Counted from the first letter of the stretch, positions 1-11,130 are shown. The stretch: DNA of 64,000 bases from Enterobacter chuandaensis (GCF_003594915.1 NZ_QZCS01000002.1:372001-436000); one strand, 5' to 3'. Notes: a model not told the origin generated them from the sequence alone. Numbers and translations: made by a program.

Positions 1-497
<497 letters not shown>

Positions 498-498
<1 letters not shown>

Positions 499-824
499 TG
501 AGTCATTCTAACGATCATGGCGCTTCCCACGGCAGCGTAAAAACCTACATGACAGGTTTCATCCTGTCGATCATCCTGACGGTGATCCCGTTCTGGATGG
601 TGATGAGCGGTTCTGCGTCCAAGCCGGTTATCCTGGGAGCAATCCTGGTGACCGCGGTGATTCAGATTCTGGTGCATCTGGTTTGCTTCCTGCACATGAA
701 CACCAAGTCCGATGAAGGCTGGAACATGACGGCCTTTATCTTTACCGTGATTATCATCGCTATCCTGGTAGTCGGTTCCATCTGGATTATGTGGAACCTC
801 AACTACAACATGATGGTTCACTAA
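498..824 (+). CDS. cyoD: Cytochrome bo3 ubiquinol oxidase subunit IV
   Basis: Small integral membrane subunit of cytochrome bo3, thought to help assembly of the copper-heme centre in subunit I. The 108-residue product starts [13 protein letters not shown] and has three hydrophobic helices, the usual size for the family. The ATG at 498 shares its A with the cyoC stop codon, which implies translational coupling and fixes the start; a longer in-frame extension into cyoC (from 417) is not used. It lies 11 bases before cyoE. Confidence 0.97.
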
Positions 825-835
825 GAGCGGCGAGT

Positions 836-1723
836 ATGTTTAAGCAATACCTGCAAGTAACGAAACCAGGCATCATCTTTGGCAACCTGATCTCCGTGAT
901 TGGAGGGTTCCTGCTGGCCTCTAAGGGCAGCATTGATTACGCCCTCTTTATCTCTACGCTGGTCGGTGTGTCACTGGTTGTTGCGTCCGGTTGTGTATTT
1001 AACAACTACATCGACATGGATATCGACAAGAAGATGGAAAGGACCAAAAATCGGGTGCTGGTTAAAGGCCTGATCGCCCCTTCCGTCTCGCTGGTGTACG
1101 CCACCTTGCTGGGTATTGCTGGCTTTATGCTGCTGTGGTTTGGTGCTAACCCGCTGGCCTGCTGGCTGGGGGTGATGGGGTTCGTGGTGTATGTGGGCAT
1201 CTACAGCCTGTATATGAAACGTCACTCCGTCTACGGCACGCTGATTGGTTCTCTCTCCGGCGCTGCGCCGCCGGTGATTGGCTACTGCGCGGTCACGAAC
1301 GAGTTCGACAGCGGCGCGCTGATCCTGCTGGCTATCTTTAGCCTGTGGCAGATGCCGCACTCCTATGCCATCGCGATTTTCCGCTTTAAGGATTATCAGG
1401 CAGCGAACATCCCGGTTCTGCCGGTCGTGAAGGGCATTTCGGTTGCCAAGAACCACATCACTCTCTACATCATCGCCTTTGCCGTGGCAACGCTGATGCT
1501 CTCTCTGGGTGGCTACGCTGGATACAAATATCTGGCGGTTGCCGCTGCGGTGAGCGTCTGGTGGCTCGGTATGGCGCTGCGCGGATACAAAGTGGAAGAT
1601 GACAAAGTCTGGGCGCGCAAGCTGTTTGTGTTCTCTATCGTTGCCATCACTTCGCTGTCCGTGATGATGTCCGTGGACTTCATGGTGCCGGATTCACATA
1701 ACCTGCTGACTTACGTCTGGTAA
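836..1723 (+). CDS. cyoE: Protoheme IX farnesyltransferase (heme O synthase)
   Basis: Transfers a farnesyl group to heme B to give heme O for the bo3 oxidase. The 295-residue UbiA-family membrane protein starts [12 protein letters not shown] and has several hydrophobic helices. The Asp-rich prenyl-diphosphate motif reads [15 protein letters not shown] (D60 and D64 present). E. coli and Salmonella have Arg where this copy has Met61, next to conserved acids; the family effect of that change is unknown to me. The frame is open upstream of 836 into cyoD, but ATG 836 gives the usual N terminus. Last gene of the cyo operon, followed by a terminator. Confidence 0.97.
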   Translation: MFKQYLQVTKPGIIFGNLISVIGGFLLASKGSIDYALFISTLVGVSLVVASGCVFNNYIDMDIDKKMERTKNRVLVKGLIAPSVSLVYATLLGIAGFMLLWFGANPLACWLGVMGFVVYVGIYSLYMKRHSVYGTLIGSLSGAAPPVIGYCAVTNEFDSGALILLAIFSLWQMPHSYAIAIFRFKDYQAANIPVLPVVKGISVAKNHITLYIIAFAVATLMLSLGGYAGYKYLAVAAAVSVWWLGMALRGYKVEDDKVWARKLFVFSIVAITSLSVMMSVDFMVPDSHNLLTYVW

Positions 1724-1737
1724 GCCAAATCAGGTCT

Positions 1738-1766
1738 AAAAAGGGTGCTTCGGCACCCTTTTTTAT
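1738..1766 (+). terminator. Rho-independent terminator after cyoE
   Basis: An 8-base GC-rich stem, AAGGGTGC / GCACCCTT, with a TTCG tetraloop is followed by a run of T. It closes the cyo operon 15 bases after the cyoE stop. Confidence 0.93.
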
Positions 1767-1871
1767 TCACTAAATCTATTAATAACGCATGTAATATTTG
1801 TTAAATAAGCCTTTATTTACCCCGCCCCTTCCCCGCACTACACTATGGCCTGCTTTTGAACTGAGGTGGTA

Positions 1872-3233
1872 ATGAACGATTATAAAATGACGCCAGGCGA
1901 GCTCCGCGCGACCTGGGGCTTAGGGACTGTCTTCTCGCTACGGATGCTTGGCATGTTTATGGTCCTGCCTGTTCTGACCACGTACGGCATGGCGTTGCAG
2001 GGAGCCAGCGAGGCGCTGATTGGGCTCGCGATCGGCATCTACGGTCTGGCGCAGGCGGTCTTCCAGATCCCGTTTGGCCTGCTCTCGGATCGCGTTGGCC
2101 GAAAACCGCTGATTGTCGGCGGTCTGCTTATTTTTGTTCTTGGCAGCGTCATTGCCGCCCTCTCCCACTCTATCTGGGGCATTATTCTTGGCCGCGCCTT
2201 ACAGGGTTCCGGCGCGATTGCCGCTGCCGTCATGGCGCTGCTGTCAGACCTCACCCGCGAGCAGAACCGTACGAAGGCGATGGCCTTTATCGGCGTCAGT
2301 TTTGGCGTCACCTTCGCCATTGCGATGGTGCTGGGCCCGATTATTACCCACACGCTCGGCCTGCACGCCCTGTTCTGGATGATTGCCGTGCTGGCGACCA
2401 TCGGGATCGCGCTAACGCTTTGGGTTGTGCCGGACAGCAAAAATCACGTTCTGAACCGTGAATCCGGCATGGTGAAGGGCTGCTTCAGCAAAGTGCTGGT
2501 TGAACCGCGCCTGCTGAAGCTGAACTTCGGCATCATGTGTCTGCACATTCTGCTGATGTCGACCTTTGTCGCCCTGCCCGGCCAGCTTGCCGCGGCGGGT
2601 TTCCCGGCGGCTGAGCACTGGAAAATCTATCTGGTAACGATGCTGATTTCGTTTGTCTCCGTGGTGCCGTTCATCATCTATGCCGAAGTGAAGCGCAAAA
2701 TGAAGCGCGTCTTCATTGGCTGCGTGGCGCTGTTGCTGATTGCCGAGATCGTGCTCTGGGGCTCCGGCCCGCACTTCTGGGAGCTGGTGGCAGGCGTACA
2801 GCTGTTCTTCCTGGCGTTTAACCTGATGGAAGCGCTGCTGCCTTCGCTTATCAGCAAAGAGTCTCCGGCCGGTTACAAAGGCACGGCGATGGGCATTTAC
2901 TCCACCAGCCAGTTCCTCGGCGTGGCGATCGGCGGGTCGCTCGGCGGCTGGGTCGACGGTCTGTTTGATTCACAAACCGTGTTTCTTGCAGGCGCGCTGC
3001 TGGCAACAATCTGGCTGATGGTCGCCAGCACCATGAAAGAGCCGCGCTACGTAAGCAGCCTGCGGGTAGAAATCCCGGATGATGTAGAAATCAGCGATGC
3101 GCTGAAGCAGCGTCTGGAAGCAAGAGAGGGCGTGACAGAGGTGCTCATTGTCCCGGAAGAGCGCAGCGCTTATGTCAAAATAGACAGCAAAGTGACGAAC
3201 CGCTTTGAGGTCGAGCAGGCGCTCAAAGCCTGA
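1872..3233 (+). CDS. yajR: MFS transporter with C-terminal YAM domain
   Basis: Putative proton-driven efflux transporter of the major facilitator superfamily. The 453-residue protein starts MNDYKMTPGE, has twelve predicted helices, the MFS motif A (GLLSDRVGRKPL), and a soluble tail of about 70 residues (from SLRVEIPDD) that matches the ferredoxin-like YAM domain of E. coli YajR. The substrate is not established. ATG 1872 is preferred over a GTG two codons upstream, because it matches the E. coli start. It has its own upstream region (about 150 bases after the cyo terminator) and ends at a terminator shared with yajQ. Confidence 0.93.
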   Translation: MNDYKMTPGELRATWGLGTVFSLRMLGMFMVLPVLTTYGMALQGASEALIGLAIGIYGLAQAVFQIPFGLLSDRVGRKPLIVGGLLIFVLGSVIAALSHSIWGIILGRALQGSGAIAAAVMALLSDLTREQNRTKAMAFIGVSFGVTFAIAMVLGPIITHTLGLHALFWMIAVLATIGIALTLWVVPDSKNHVLNRESGMVKGCFSKVLVEPRLLKLNFGIMCLHILLMSTFVALPGQLAAAGFPAAEHWKIYLVTMLISFVSVVPFIIYAEVKRKMKRVFIGCVALLLIAEIVLWGSGPHFWELVAGVQLFFLAFNLMEALLPSLISKESPAGYKGTAMGIYSTSQFLGVAIGGSLGGWVDGLFDSQTVFLAGALLATIWLMVASTMKEPRYVSSLRVEIPDDVEISDALKQRLEAREGVTEVLIVPEERSAYVKIDSKVTNRFEVEQALKA

Positions 3234-3235
3234 AA

Positions 3236-3262
3236 AAAAGCCCGGTTGAACCGGGCTTTTCT
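3236..3262. terminator. Bidirectional terminator between yajR and yajQ
   Basis: The stem AGCCCGGT / ACCGGGCT with a short TGA loop is flanked by A on the left and T on the right, so it can end both the rightward yajR and the leftward yajQ transcripts. Confidence 0.9.
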
Positions 3263-3265
3263 GTC

Positions 3266-3757
3266 TTAATCGCGGAAGTTTTTGAACTGGAACGGCTGTC
3301 CCAGATCCCCGCCGCGCACCAGCGCCATCACCGACTGGAGGTCATCACGAGATTTGCCGGTCACGCGAATTTCTTCGCCCTGGATCTGCGCCTGCACCTT
3401 CAGCTTGCTGTCTTTGATGAGCTTAACGATCTTCTTCTGCACCGCGCTCTCAATGCCCTGCTTCAGCTTCGCTTCCACAAACCAGTTTTTACCGCTGTGC
3501 ACAAACTCGTCCGGTACATCGAGAGACGTTCCTTCAATGCCGCGTTTTAACAGCTTGGCACGCAGAATGTCGAGCAGCTGATTCACCTGGAAATCTGACT
3601 CGCTCAGCACTTTAATGGTCTTATTTGCGTCGTTCAGCTCAAACGACGCCTCAACGCCACGAAAATCGAAACGTGACTCAACTTCGCGGGTTGCGTTCTC
3701 AACGCCGTTGCGAACTTCCTGGATATCAACTTCGGAAACAATATCGAAAGATGGCAT
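3266..3757 (-). CDS. yajQ: YajQ family nucleotide-binding protein
   Basis: Cytoplasmic UPF0234 protein of 163 residues. Family members bind nucleotides (GTP/ATP or cyclic di-GMP in some species), but the E. coli role is unsettled. The start [11 protein letters not shown] at 3757 follows GGAGAA; a frame extension of six codons upstream is rejected because all known homologues start at MPSFDI. The protein ends [11 protein letters not shown], as in E. coli. It is transcribed alone and divergently from panE. Confidence 0.95.
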   Translation of the reverse strand: MPSFDIVSEVDIQEVRNGVENATREVESRFDFRGVEASFELNDANKTIKVLSESDFQVNQLLDILRAKLLKRGIEGTSLDVPDEFVHSGKNWFVEAKLKQGIESAVQKKIVKLIKDSKLKVQAQIQGEEIRVTGKSRDDLQSVMALVRGGDLGQPFQFKNFRD

Positions 3758-3878
3758 CTTTTCTTCTCCCTTCACTTTTGTTGCGTTGCATAATACCCGC
3801 TACGAGGCATAACTCAACAGAAGCTTAGCTGTATAATTAAGCTGTAACACCTGGCGCAGTTGCAGGTGAGGAGGAACA

Positions 3879-4790
3879 ATGAAAATTACGGTGCTCGGAT
3901 GCGGAGCGCTTGGCCAGCTGTGGCTGACCGCACTGTGCAAGCACGGACATGAGGTTCAGGGCTGGCTGCGCGTGCCCCAGCCCTATTGCAGCGTTAATCT
4001 GATAGGTGAAGACGGAAGCATTTTTAACGAATCTCTCACCGCGAACGATCCTGATTTCCTCGCGCAAAGCGACCTGCTGCTGGTGACGCTCAAGGCGTGG
4101 CAGGTCTCGGATGCGGTAAAGACATTGGCCGCGCAGCTCCCCCCCACGTCCCCCATTCTGCTGCTGCATAACGGCATGGGGACACTTGACGAGTTGCAAA
4201 GCGTTCCACAGCCCATGCTGATGGCGACCACCACGCACGCTGCACGTCGCGACGGCAATATCATCGTGCATGTCGCCAGCGGCGTGACGCATATCGGTCC
4301 GGCCCGCGAGCAGGACGGCGATTACAGCTATCTGGCCGATGTCCTGCAAAAGGTGTTGCCGGACGTGGCCTGGCACAACAACATTCGCCCTCAGCTATGG
4401 CGCAAGCTGGCGGTAAACTGCGTGATCAACCCGCTGACGGCGCTGTGGGACTGCCCGAACGGCGAGCTAAAAAACCATCCGCAGGAGATAGCGACGCTGT
4501 GTGGAGAAGTGGCTTCGGTGGTGGAGCGCGAAGGCTTGCACACCTCGGCGGATGATTTACGCTATTATGTCGAGCAGGTGATTGATAGCACGGCAGAAAA
4601 TATCTCTTCGATGCTGCAGGACGTTCGTGCGTTACGCCACACCGAAATCGACTACATCACCGGCTATCTGCTAAAGCGCGCCCGTGCGCACGGTATCGCG
4701 GTCCCTGAAAACGCCCGCCTGTACGATCAGGTTAAACGTAAGGAGAATGAGTATGAGCGCGTCAGCACTGGTATGCCTCGCCCCTGGTAG
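3879..4790 (+). CDS. panE: 2-dehydropantoate 2-reductase (ketopantoate reductase)
   Basis: NADPH-dependent reduction of ketopantoate to pantoate in pantothenate and CoA synthesis. The 303-residue protein has the Rossmann motif GCGALGQLW at residues 7-15, the catalytic lysine K176 in LWRKLAVNC, and E256 in [11 protein letters not shown]. The start at 3879 follows a strong GAGGAGG site. The 3' end overlaps the start of yajL by 38 bases, so the two genes are translationally linked. Confidence 0.97.
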   Translation: MKITVLGCGALGQLWLTALCKHGHEVQGWLRVPQPYCSVNLIGEDGSIFNESLTANDPDFLAQSDLLLVTLKAWQVSDAVKTLAAQLPPTSPILLLHNGMGTLDELQSVPQPMLMATTTHAARRDGNIIVHVASGVTHIGPAREQDGDYSYLADVLQKVLPDVAWHNNIRPQLWRKLAVNCVINPLTALWDCPNGELKNHPQEIATLCGEVASVVEREGLHTSADDLRYYVEQVIDSTAENISSMLQDVRALRHTEIDYITGYLLKRARAHGIAVPENARLYDQVKRKENEYERVSTGMPRPW

Positions 4791-5343
4791 CGAAGAGATG
4801 GAAGCCGTCACTACTATCGACTTAATGGTGCGGGGCGGTATCACGGTGATCACCGCCAGCGTTGCCAGCGACGGCAATCTCGCGGTCACCTGTTCGCGTG
4901 GGGTGAAAATCCTGGCGGACGCACCGCTTGTTCAGGTGGCTGACGGCGATTACGACATTATCGTCCTGCCCGGTGGCCTGAAAGGGGCGGAATGTTTTCG
5001 CGACAGCCCGCTGCTGGTCGAGACCGTGCGTCAGTTTCATCTGTCGGGGCGTATCGTCGCAACCATCTGCGCTGCCGCCGGAACGGTTCTGATTCCGCAC
5101 GACATCTTCCCCATCGGCAATATGACCGGTTTCCCGGGGCTGAAGGACACGATCCCGGAAGATCATTGGGTGGATAAACGCGTCGTCTGGGATCCGCGCG
5201 TTAACCTGCTGACCAGCCAGGGACCGGGCACCGCAATTGATTTTGGCTTAAAAATTATTGACCTGCTGGTCGGGCGCGAGAAGGCGTACGAAGTGGCGTC
5301 ATCGCTGGTGATGCCGGCGGGGATTTATAATTATTACGAATAG
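4753..5343 (+). CDS. yajL: DJ-1/PfpI family protein deglycase or chaperone
   Basis: E. coli YajL is a DJ-1 homologue implicated in repair or protection of proteins under oxidative and carbonyl stress. The 196-residue product starts [18 protein letters not shown]. The nucleophile-elbow cysteine is C106 in [10 protein letters not shown]. The E. coli version reads ICAAPATV, so two neighbours of the cysteine differ. An alternative ATG two codons upstream (4747) is possible. It overlaps panE by 38 bases and is followed by a short repeat, then convergent thiI. Confidence 0.95.
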   Translation: MSASALVCLAPGSEEMEAVTTIDLMVRGGITVITASVASDGNLAVTCSRGVKILADAPLVQVADGDYDIIVLPGGLKGAECFRDSPLLVETVRQFHLSGRIVATICAAAGTVLIPHDIFPIGNMTGFPGLKDTIPEDHWVDKRVVWDPRVNLLTSQGPGTAIDFGLKIIDLLVGREKAYEVASSLVMPAGIYNYYE

Positions 5344-5349
5344 GTGTTC

Positions 5350-5384
5350 TCCCTCTCCCACAGGGAGAGGGCCGGGGTGAGGGC
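5350..5384. repeat. Short palindromic repeat, copy A
   Basis: CCCTCTCCC / GGGAGAGGG hairpin with a CA loop, followed by CCGGGGTGAGGG. It belongs to a family seen seven times in this window (also near 16648, 30873, 40641, 40707, 41081 and 43096). Lying between the convergent yajL and thiI genes it may also act as a transcript end. Confidence 0.8.
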
Positions 5385-5410
5385 AACAGGCCGCACTCCC
5401 CGGCAATACA

Positions 5411-6859
5411 CTACGGACGATACACCTTCACATTCGCAAAGCCCTGCTCGCGCAGATACAGCGCCTGCAGGCGGCTCATCACCCCGCGCTCACACCACAG
5501 CAGGTAGGTTTTGCTCTGATCGAGGTCGCCAAACTTCGTGCTCAGCTTGTAGAACGGCAGAGAAACCACGTCGACGCCTTCAACCTTCAGCGGCTTATCA
5601 TCCTGCTCGTCAATGGAGCGGATATCCAGAATCGCGTCGTTAGCGCCGAAACCGCTTACGGTTTCAACTTCAACGACTTCCTGCTCGGTCTGCTGAGCAA
5701 TCTCGCGGATGTCAATGTTGGACGCTTCCGCCACCACTTTTTCCAGGATGCTGAAATCGAAGTTCTCTTCTTCCGCTTCGATCTTCGCCTTCACCGCTTT
5801 CACCGTTGGGCTTTTTGAGATCACGCCGCAGTATTCCGGCATGGTACGGGCAAAATCTTCGGTGCCGATTTCGCGCGCCAGGTCGATGATGTGCTCTTTA
5901 TCATGGGAGATCAGCGGACGCAGGATCAGCGTATCAGACACATTGTCGATCAGACGCAGGTTGGTCAGCGTCTGGCTGGAGACCTGGCCCAGCGCTTCGC
6001 CGGTGACCAGCGCCTGCACGCCGTAACGCTCGGCGACTTTGGACGCCGCGCGCACCATCATACGTTTCAGGATCACGCCCATCTGGCCGTCGTCCACTTT
6101 TTCGAGGATTTCGCCGACCACGGGTTCGAAGTTAATCGCCACAAAACGCACGCGGTGGGAGCTGCCGAAGCGGTTCCACAGGTAATGCGCCACCTGACGA
6201 ACGCCGATTTCGTGCGCCGCGCCGCCCAGGTTGAAGAAGCAGTAGTGCACGCGGCAGCCGCGACGCATCAGCATATAGCTGGAAACGCCGGAGTCGAACC
6301 CGCCGGAGATCAGGGACAATACGTCTTCCTGGGTGCCGATCGGGAAACCGCCGATACCTTCGTAGCGCCCTTTTACCAGCAGCAGGCGATCGTTTTCGAT
6401 CTCCAGGTTCACGGTCACGTCCGGGTTAGTCAGACGTACGCGCGCCGTTTCAACGTGCTGGTTCAAACCGCCGCCGACGTAACGTTCCACTTCAATAGAG
6501 CTGAATTCGTGCTTACCGCGACGCTTCACACGCACGCAGAAGGTTTTGCCTTCGATCTGGTCGCGGTACTGGACCAGCGCTTTTTCGAAGATGTCATGCA
6601 TATCGCTGAACGGAACATCTTCCACTTCCAGGATATGGTGGATCCCAGGAATACGGGTCAGCGCATCGCGAATATCCTGACGTTTGTTTTCGTCTTTGGC
6701 GCGCACCTCCACATGATCCCAGTGGCGCACTACGGCGAGGGTTTCGTCGTAGTGCTTTAATACGTTACGAATGTTCCCGGTGAGAATTTTAATAAAGCGC
6801 AAACGCACAGATTGGCTTTTGATGGTGATTTCAGGGAACAATTTAATGATAAACTTCAT
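5411..6859 (-). CDS. thiI: tRNA 4-thiouridine sulfurtransferase ThiI
   Basis: Adenylates tRNA U8 and passes sulfur to it, and also feeds thiazole synthesis for thiamine. The 482-residue protein has an N-terminal ferredoxin-like/THUMP part (residues about 1-165), the PP-loop ATPase motif SGGFDS at 185-190, and a C-terminal rhodanese domain with the persulfide cysteine C456 in LLWCERG. A cysteine that can pair with it lies in [10 protein letters not shown]. Full family length. It is divergent from xseB and has its own promoter region at 6860-7050. Confidence 0.97.
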   Translation of the reverse strand: MKFIIKLFPEITIKSQSVRLRFIKILTGNIRNVLKHYDETLAVVRHWDHVEVRAKDENKRQDIRDALTRIPGIHHILEVEDVPFSDMHDIFEKALVQYRDQIEGKTFCVRVKRRGKHEFSSIEVERYVGGGLNQHVETARVRLTNPDVTVNLEIENDRLLLVKGRYEGIGGFPIGTQEDVLSLISGGFDSGVSSYMLMRRGCRVHYCFFNLGGAAHEIGVRQVAHYLWNRFGSSHRVRFVAINFEPVVGEILEKVDDGQMGVILKRMMVRAASKVAERYGVQALVTGEALGQVSSQTLTNLRLIDNVSDTLILRPLISHDKEHIIDLAREIGTEDFARTMPEYCGVISKSPTVKAVKAKIEAEEENFDFSILEKVVAEASNIDIREIAQQTEQEVVEVETVSGFGANDAILDIRSIDEQDDKPLKVEGVDVVSLPFYKLSTKFGDLDQSKTYLLWCERGVMSRLQALYLREQGFANVKVYRP

Positions 6860-7050
6860 GGCGGCAATGTTTCTTAGGCAAGCGTATTAAGGCTTGTAAT
6901 GGAAAAGAGTACAGCAGCCCACACCCGTGGCTGCATCCAGGCGCGCAAGTATACCACCATCGCGCCGCTCCTGTGCACATTGCGCGTTATTTGCTTATCC
7001 GCCCGAGTCCGTTACCATATCAGGGCTGAGAATATAAGAGTCAATTCACT

Positions 7051-7293
7051 ATGCCGAAGAAGAACGACGCACCGGCCAGTTTTGAAACTGCGCTGAGTGA
7101 ACTGGAGCAAATCGTTACCCGTCTTGAAAGCGGCGATCTCCCGCTGGAAGAGGCGCTCAACGAATTCGAACGTGGCGTGCAGCTGGCGCGACAGGGGCAG
7201 GTCAAACTGCAGCAGGCCGAGCAGCGCGTGCAGATCCTGCTTTCCGACAGCGAAGACGCGAAAACCACGCCTTTCACACCGGACGCCGAGTAA
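7051..7293 (+). CDS. xseB: Exodeoxyribonuclease VII small subunit
   Basis: Small subunit of ExoVII, a single-strand DNA nuclease made of one large XseA and several XseB subunits. The 80-residue product [20 protein letters not shown] is a helical protein with the family core [19 protein letters not shown]. It is the first gene of the xseB-ispA-dxs operon; its stop codon touches the ispA start codon (TAAATG). Confidence 0.97.
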   Translation: MPKKNDAPASFETALSELEQIVTRLESGDLPLEEALNEFERGVQLARQGQVKLQQAEQRVQILLSDSEDAKTTPFTPDAE

Positions 7294-8193
7294 ATGGATT
7301 TTGCCAACGAGCTTCAGGCGCGCGTCGTGCGTGCCAACGACGCCCTGCGCCGATTTATTGCGCCACAGCCTTTTCAGAACACTCCACTGGTTGAAGCCAT
7401 GCACTATGGCGCACTCTTGGGTGGAAAGCGCCTGCGCCCGTTCCTGGTGTACGCCACCGGCAATATGTTTGGTATCAGCGATAACACGCTGGACGCCCCG
7501 GCAGCCGCTGTGGAGTGCATCCACGCTTATTCGCTGATCCACGACGATCTCCCGGCCATGGACGATGACGATCTGCGCCGGGGTCAGCCAACCTGCCACA
7601 TTAAGTTTGGCGAGGCGAATGCCATTCTGGCGGGGGATGCCCTGCAGACGCTGGCGTTCTCGATTCTGAGCGACGCGCCGATGGCGGAAGTGGCTGACCG
7701 TGACCGCCTGGCGATGATCTCCGAACTGGCGATGGCCAGCGGCGTGGCTGGCATGTGCGGCGGACAGGCGCTGGATCTTGAAGCGGAAGGACGTCAGGTT
7801 AATCTGGAACAGCTGGAGCGTATTCATCGCCATAAAACGGGCGCACTTATTCGTTCCGCCGTTCGCCTGGGCGCGCTGAGCGCGGGTGAGCAAGGGCGCA
7901 AAGCCCTGCCGATTCTGGACAGATACGCAGAAAGTATCGGTTTGGCATTCCAGGTTCAGGATGACATTCTGGATGTGGTGGGCGATACTGCAACATTGGG
8001 TAAACGTCAGGGTGCCGACCAGCAGCTTGGCAAAAGTACCTACCCCGCCCTGCTGGGTCTTGAGCAAGCCCAACGTAAAGCCCGGGATCTGATAGACGAT
8101 GCCCGCCAGTCGCTAAATGAACTGGCCGCGCAATCGCTGGATACCTCGGCACTGGAAGCGCTAGCGGACTATATAATCCAGCGTGATAAATAA
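7294..8193 (+). CDS. ispA: Farnesyl diphosphate synthase
   Basis: Condenses IPP with DMAPP and geranyl diphosphate to farnesyl diphosphate, the precursor of quinones, undecaprenyl phosphate and heme O. The 299-residue protein carries the first Asp-rich motif DDLPAMDDDD from residue 84 and the second in QVQDDILDVVGD, and GGKRLRP near residue 43. It starts directly at the xseB stop and is followed by dxs after 24 bases. Confidence 0.97.
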   Translation: MDFANELQARVVRANDALRRFIAPQPFQNTPLVEAMHYGALLGGKRLRPFLVYATGNMFGISDNTLDAPAAAVECIHAYSLIHDDLPAMDDDDLRRGQPTCHIKFGEANAILAGDALQTLAFSILSDAPMAEVADRDRLAMISELAMASGVAGMCGGQALDLEAEGRQVNLEQLERIHRHKTGALIRSAVRLGALSAGEQGRKALPILDRYAESIGLAFQVQDDILDVVGDTATLGKRQGADQQLGKSTYPALLGLEQAQRKARDLIDDARQSLNELAAQSLDTSALEALADYIIQRDK

Positions 8194-8217
8194 ACTATAT
8201 ATCTCGATGAGCCTTTG

Positions 8218-10080
8218 ATGAGTTTTGATATTGCCAAATACCCGACACTGGCGTTAGTTGACTCCACCCAGGAGTTACGTCTGCTGCCGAAAGAGAGCCT
8301 GCCGAAGCTGTGCGACGAGCTGCGTCGCTACCTGCTCGACAGCGTAAGCCGCTCCAGCGGCCATTTCGCCTCCGGGCTTGGCACGGTAGAGCTGACCGTG
8401 GCGCTGCACTACGTCTATAACACGCCGTTCGATCAGCTTATCTGGGACGTGGGCCACCAGGCCTATCCGCACAAAATTCTGACCGGACGTCGCGATAAAA
8501 TTGGCACTATTCGTCAGAAAGGCGGCCTGCATCCGTTTCCGTGGCGCGGTGAGAGCGAGTTTGACGTGCTCAGCGTCGGCCACTCTTCCACCTCCATTTC
8601 CGCCGGCATCGGTATTGCCGTTGCCGCCGAAAAAGAGAACAAGCAGCGCCGCACCGTCTGCGTGATTGGCGACGGCGCGATCACCGCCGGGATGGCCTTC
8701 GAGGCCATGAACCACGCGGGCGATATCAAGCCGGACATGCTGGTTATCCTTAACGATAACGAAATGTCGATCTCCGAGAACGTCGGCGCGCTGAACAACC
8801 ATCTGGCGCAGCTGCTTTCCGGCAAGCTCTACTCGTCGCTACGCGAAGGCGGCAAGAAAGTCTTCTCCGGCGTACCGCCGATTAAAGAGCTGCTCAAGCG
8901 CACCGAAGAACACATCAAAGGCATGGTCGTGCCCGGCACGCTGTTTGAGGAGCTGGGCTTTAACTACATCGGCCCGGTTGACGGCCACGACGTGCTGGGG
9001 CTGGTGACCACGCTCAAGAACATGCGCGACCTGAAAGGCCCGCAGTTCCTGCATATTATGACCAAAAAGGGTCGTGGTTACGAACCGGCGGAAAAAGATC
9101 CGATCACCTTCCACGCGGTGCCGAAATTCGACCCGTCCAGCGGCTGCCTGCCGAAAAGCAGCGGCGGTATGCCGAGCTATTCTAAAATCTTCGGCGACTG
9201 GCTGTGCGAAACCGCTGCGAAAGACAACAAGCTGATGGCGATTACCCCGGCTATGCGCGAAGGCTCCGGCATGGTGGAGTTCTCCAGAAAATACCCTGAC
9301 CAGTATTTCGACGTGGCGATTGCCGAGCAGCATGCGGTGACGTTTGCAGCGGGCCTGGCGATTGGCGGCTATAAACCGGTTGTGGCGATTTACTCCACTT
9401 TCCTGCAGCGCGCCTACGATCAGGTGATCCACGACGTGGCGATTCAGAAGCTGCCGGTACTGTTTGCCATCGACCGCGCGGGCATCGTCGGTGCCGACGG
9501 CCAGACGCACCAGGGCGCGTTTGACCTGTCGTTCCTGCGCTGTATTCCGGATATGGTTGTTATGACGCCAAGTGACGAGAACGAATGCCGTCAGATGCTG
9601 TTCACCGGCTACCACTATCAGGATGGCCCAAGCGCCGTTCGCTACCCGCGCGGCAATGCGGTGGGCGTCGAGCTGCAGCCGCTGGAAAAACTGCCGATCG
9701 GTAAAGGTCTGGTGAAGCGTCGCGGTGAAAAAGTGGCGATCCTGAACTTCGGCACGCTGATGCCAGAGGCCGCGAAAGTGGCTGAAACGCTGAATGCCAC
9801 CCTGGTGGATATGCGCTTTGTGAAGCCGCTGGATGAATCCCTGATTCTGAGCATGGCGGAAAGCCACGACGTGCTGGTCACGCTGGAAGAAAACGCCATT
9901 ATGGGCGGCGCGGGCAGCGGCGTGAACGAGGTGCTGATGGCAAACCGTAAGGCCGTTCCGGTGCTCAATCTCGGCCTGCCGGATCATTTCATTCCTCAGG
10001 GTACGCAGGATGAAGCCCGTGCGGCTATTGGCCTGGACGCAACTGGCATAGAAGCCAAAATCCGCACCTGGCTGGCATAA
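8218..10080 (+). CDS. dxs: 1-deoxy-D-xylulose-5-phosphate synthase
   Basis: First enzyme of the MEP isoprenoid pathway: thiamine diphosphate-dependent condensation of pyruvate and glyceraldehyde 3-phosphate. The 620-residue length equals E. coli Dxs. Visible are H49 in SSGHFASG, the TPP motif beginning GDGAITAGM at 151, and VAIAEQHAV with the catalytic glutamate near residue 370. ATG 8218 is preferred over TTG 8215 just before it. It is the distal gene of xseB-ispA-dxs. Confidence 0.97.
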   Translation: MSFDIAKYPTLALVDSTQELRLLPKESLPKLCDELRRYLLDSVSRSSGHFASGLGTVELTVALHYVYNTPFDQLIWDVGHQAYPHKILTGRRDKIGTIRQKGGLHPFPWRGESEFDVLSVGHSSTSISAGIGIAVAAEKENKQRRTVCVIGDGAITAGMAFEAMNHAGDIKPDMLVILNDNEMSISENVGALNNHLAQLLSGKLYSSLREGGKKVFSGVPPIKELLKRTEEHIKGMVVPGTLFEELGFNYIGPVDGHDVLGLVTTLKNMRDLKGPQFLHIMTKKGRGYEPAEKDPITFHAVPKFDPSSGCLPKSSGGMPSYSKIFGDWLCETAAKDNKLMAITPAMREGSGMVEFSRKYPDQYFDVAIAEQHAVTFAAGLAIGGYKPVVAIYSTFLQRAYDQVIHDVAIQKLPVLFAIDRAGIVGADGQTHQGAFDLSFLRCIPDMVVMTPSDENECRQMLFTGYHYQDGPSAVRYPRGNAVGVELQPLEKLPIGKGLVKRRGEKVAILNFGTLMPEAAKVAETLNATLVDMRFVKPLDESLILSMAESHDVLVTLEENAIMGGAGSGVNEVLMANRKAVPVLNLGLPDHFIPQGTQDEARAAIGLDATGIEAKIRTWLA

Positions 10081-10095
10081 CCCCTTCCCCCTTTT

Positions 10096-10140
10096 CCGCT
10101 CCTGCTATGCTTAAACCTGGTGTTTAAACAGCAGGAGCGG
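10096..10140 (+). promoter_or_regulatory. Hairpin that contains the yajO ribosome binding site
   Basis: An 11-base perfect inverted repeat, CCGCTCCTGCT (10096-10106) and AGCAGGAGCGG (10130-10140), encloses a second 6-base pair TTAAAC / GTTTAA. The right arm contains the AGGAG that would serve as Shine-Dalgarno site for the GTG start at 10144, so folding would hide it. There is no T run, so a dxs terminator of the usual kind is less likely. Confidence 0.65.
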
Positions 10141-10143
10141 ACA

Positions 10144-11118
10144 GTGCAATACACAACTTTAGGAAAAACCGACCTCAAGGTTTCCCGGCTTTGTCTGGGA
10201 TGCATGACCTTTGGCGAACCCGATCGGGGAAACCACGCCTGGACGCTGCCGGAAGAGAGCAGTCGTCCGATTATCAAACGCGCCATTGAAGGCGGCATTA
10301 ATTTCTTCGACACCGCCAATAGCTACTCCGACGGCAGCAGCGAGGAGATTGTTGGCCGCGCCCTGCGCGATTTTGCCCGTCGTGAGGACATCGTCGTCGC
10401 CACCAAGGTTTACTACCCGTCAGGCGATCTGACTGAAGGCCTTTCTCGCGCGCAGATCCTGCGCTCCATTGATGACAGCCTCAGACGCCTGAACATGGAT
10501 TACGTCGACCTGCTGCAAATTCACCGCTGGGATTACAACACGCCGATTGAAGAGACGCTTGAAGCGCTGAACGATGTCGTGAAAGCGGGTAAAGCGCGCT
10601 ATATCGGCGCGTCATCTATGCATGCGTCGCAATTTGCTCAGGCGCTCGATCTCCAGGCGCAGCACGGCTGGGCGCGCTTTGTCACCATGCAGGATCACTA
10701 CAACCTGATTTACCGGGAAGAAGAACGTGAGATGCTGCCGCTCTGCTACCAGGAAGGCGTGGCGGTGATCCCGTGGAGCCCGCTGGCGCGCGGACGCTTA
10801 ACCCGTCCGTGGGGAGAAACTACGGCTCGTCTGGTATCGGATGAAGTGGGAAAAAATCTTTATTCCGGAACAGAGGCCAGCGATGCGCTAATTGCCGAAC
10901 GCTTAGCCGGGATCGCCGACGATACCGGAGCCACCCGCGCACAGGTGGCGCTGGCATGGCTGCTGAGCAAGCGCGGGGTTGCGGCACCGATTATTGGCAC
11001 GTCGCGGGAAGAACAGCTGGATGAGCTGCTGAATGCGGTGGATATCACGCTGACGCCGGAGCAGATTGCCGAGCTGGAGACGCCGTATCAGCCGCATCCA
11101 GTCGTGGGGTTTAAGTAA
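10144..11118 (+). CDS. yajO: Aldo/keto reductase YajO
   Basis: NADPH-dependent aldo-keto reductase of 324 residues; in E. coli it has been linked to formation of ribulose-derived products and to aldehyde reduction, but the natural substrate is unclear. The catalytic tetrad is visible as Asp and Tyr in FFDTANSYSDG, Lys in VATKVYY and His in LQIHRWDYNTP. The start is a GTG at 10144 (QYTTLGKTDLKVSRL follows), as in E. coli YajO; the eight upstream in-frame codons fall in the hairpin. In E. coli the gene between yajO and thiL is pgpA, which is absent here. Confidence 0.93.
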   Translation: MQYTTLGKTDLKVSRLCLGCMTFGEPDRGNHAWTLPEESSRPIIKRAIEGGINFFDTANSYSDGSSEEIVGRALRDFARREDIVVATKVYYPSGDLTEGLSRAQILRSIDDSLRRLNMDYVDLLQIHRWDYNTPIEETLEALNDVVKAGKARYIGASSMHASQFAQALDLQAQHGWARFVTMQDHYNLIYREEEREMLPLCYQEGVAVIPWSPLARGRLTRPWGETTARLVSDEVGKNLYSGTEASDALIAERLAGIADDTGATRAQVALAWLLSKRGVAAPIIGTSREEQLDELLNAVDITLTPEQIAELETPYQPHPVVGFK

Positions 11119-11130
11119 TCGAATCCGCAG

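Noticed and set aside
5891..6760. A 289-codon open frame on the plus strand
   Set aside because: Antisense to thiI, with no ribosome site or recognisable family.
8839..9987. A 382-codon open frame on the minus strand
   Set aside because: Antisense to dxs; composition is that of a shadow frame.
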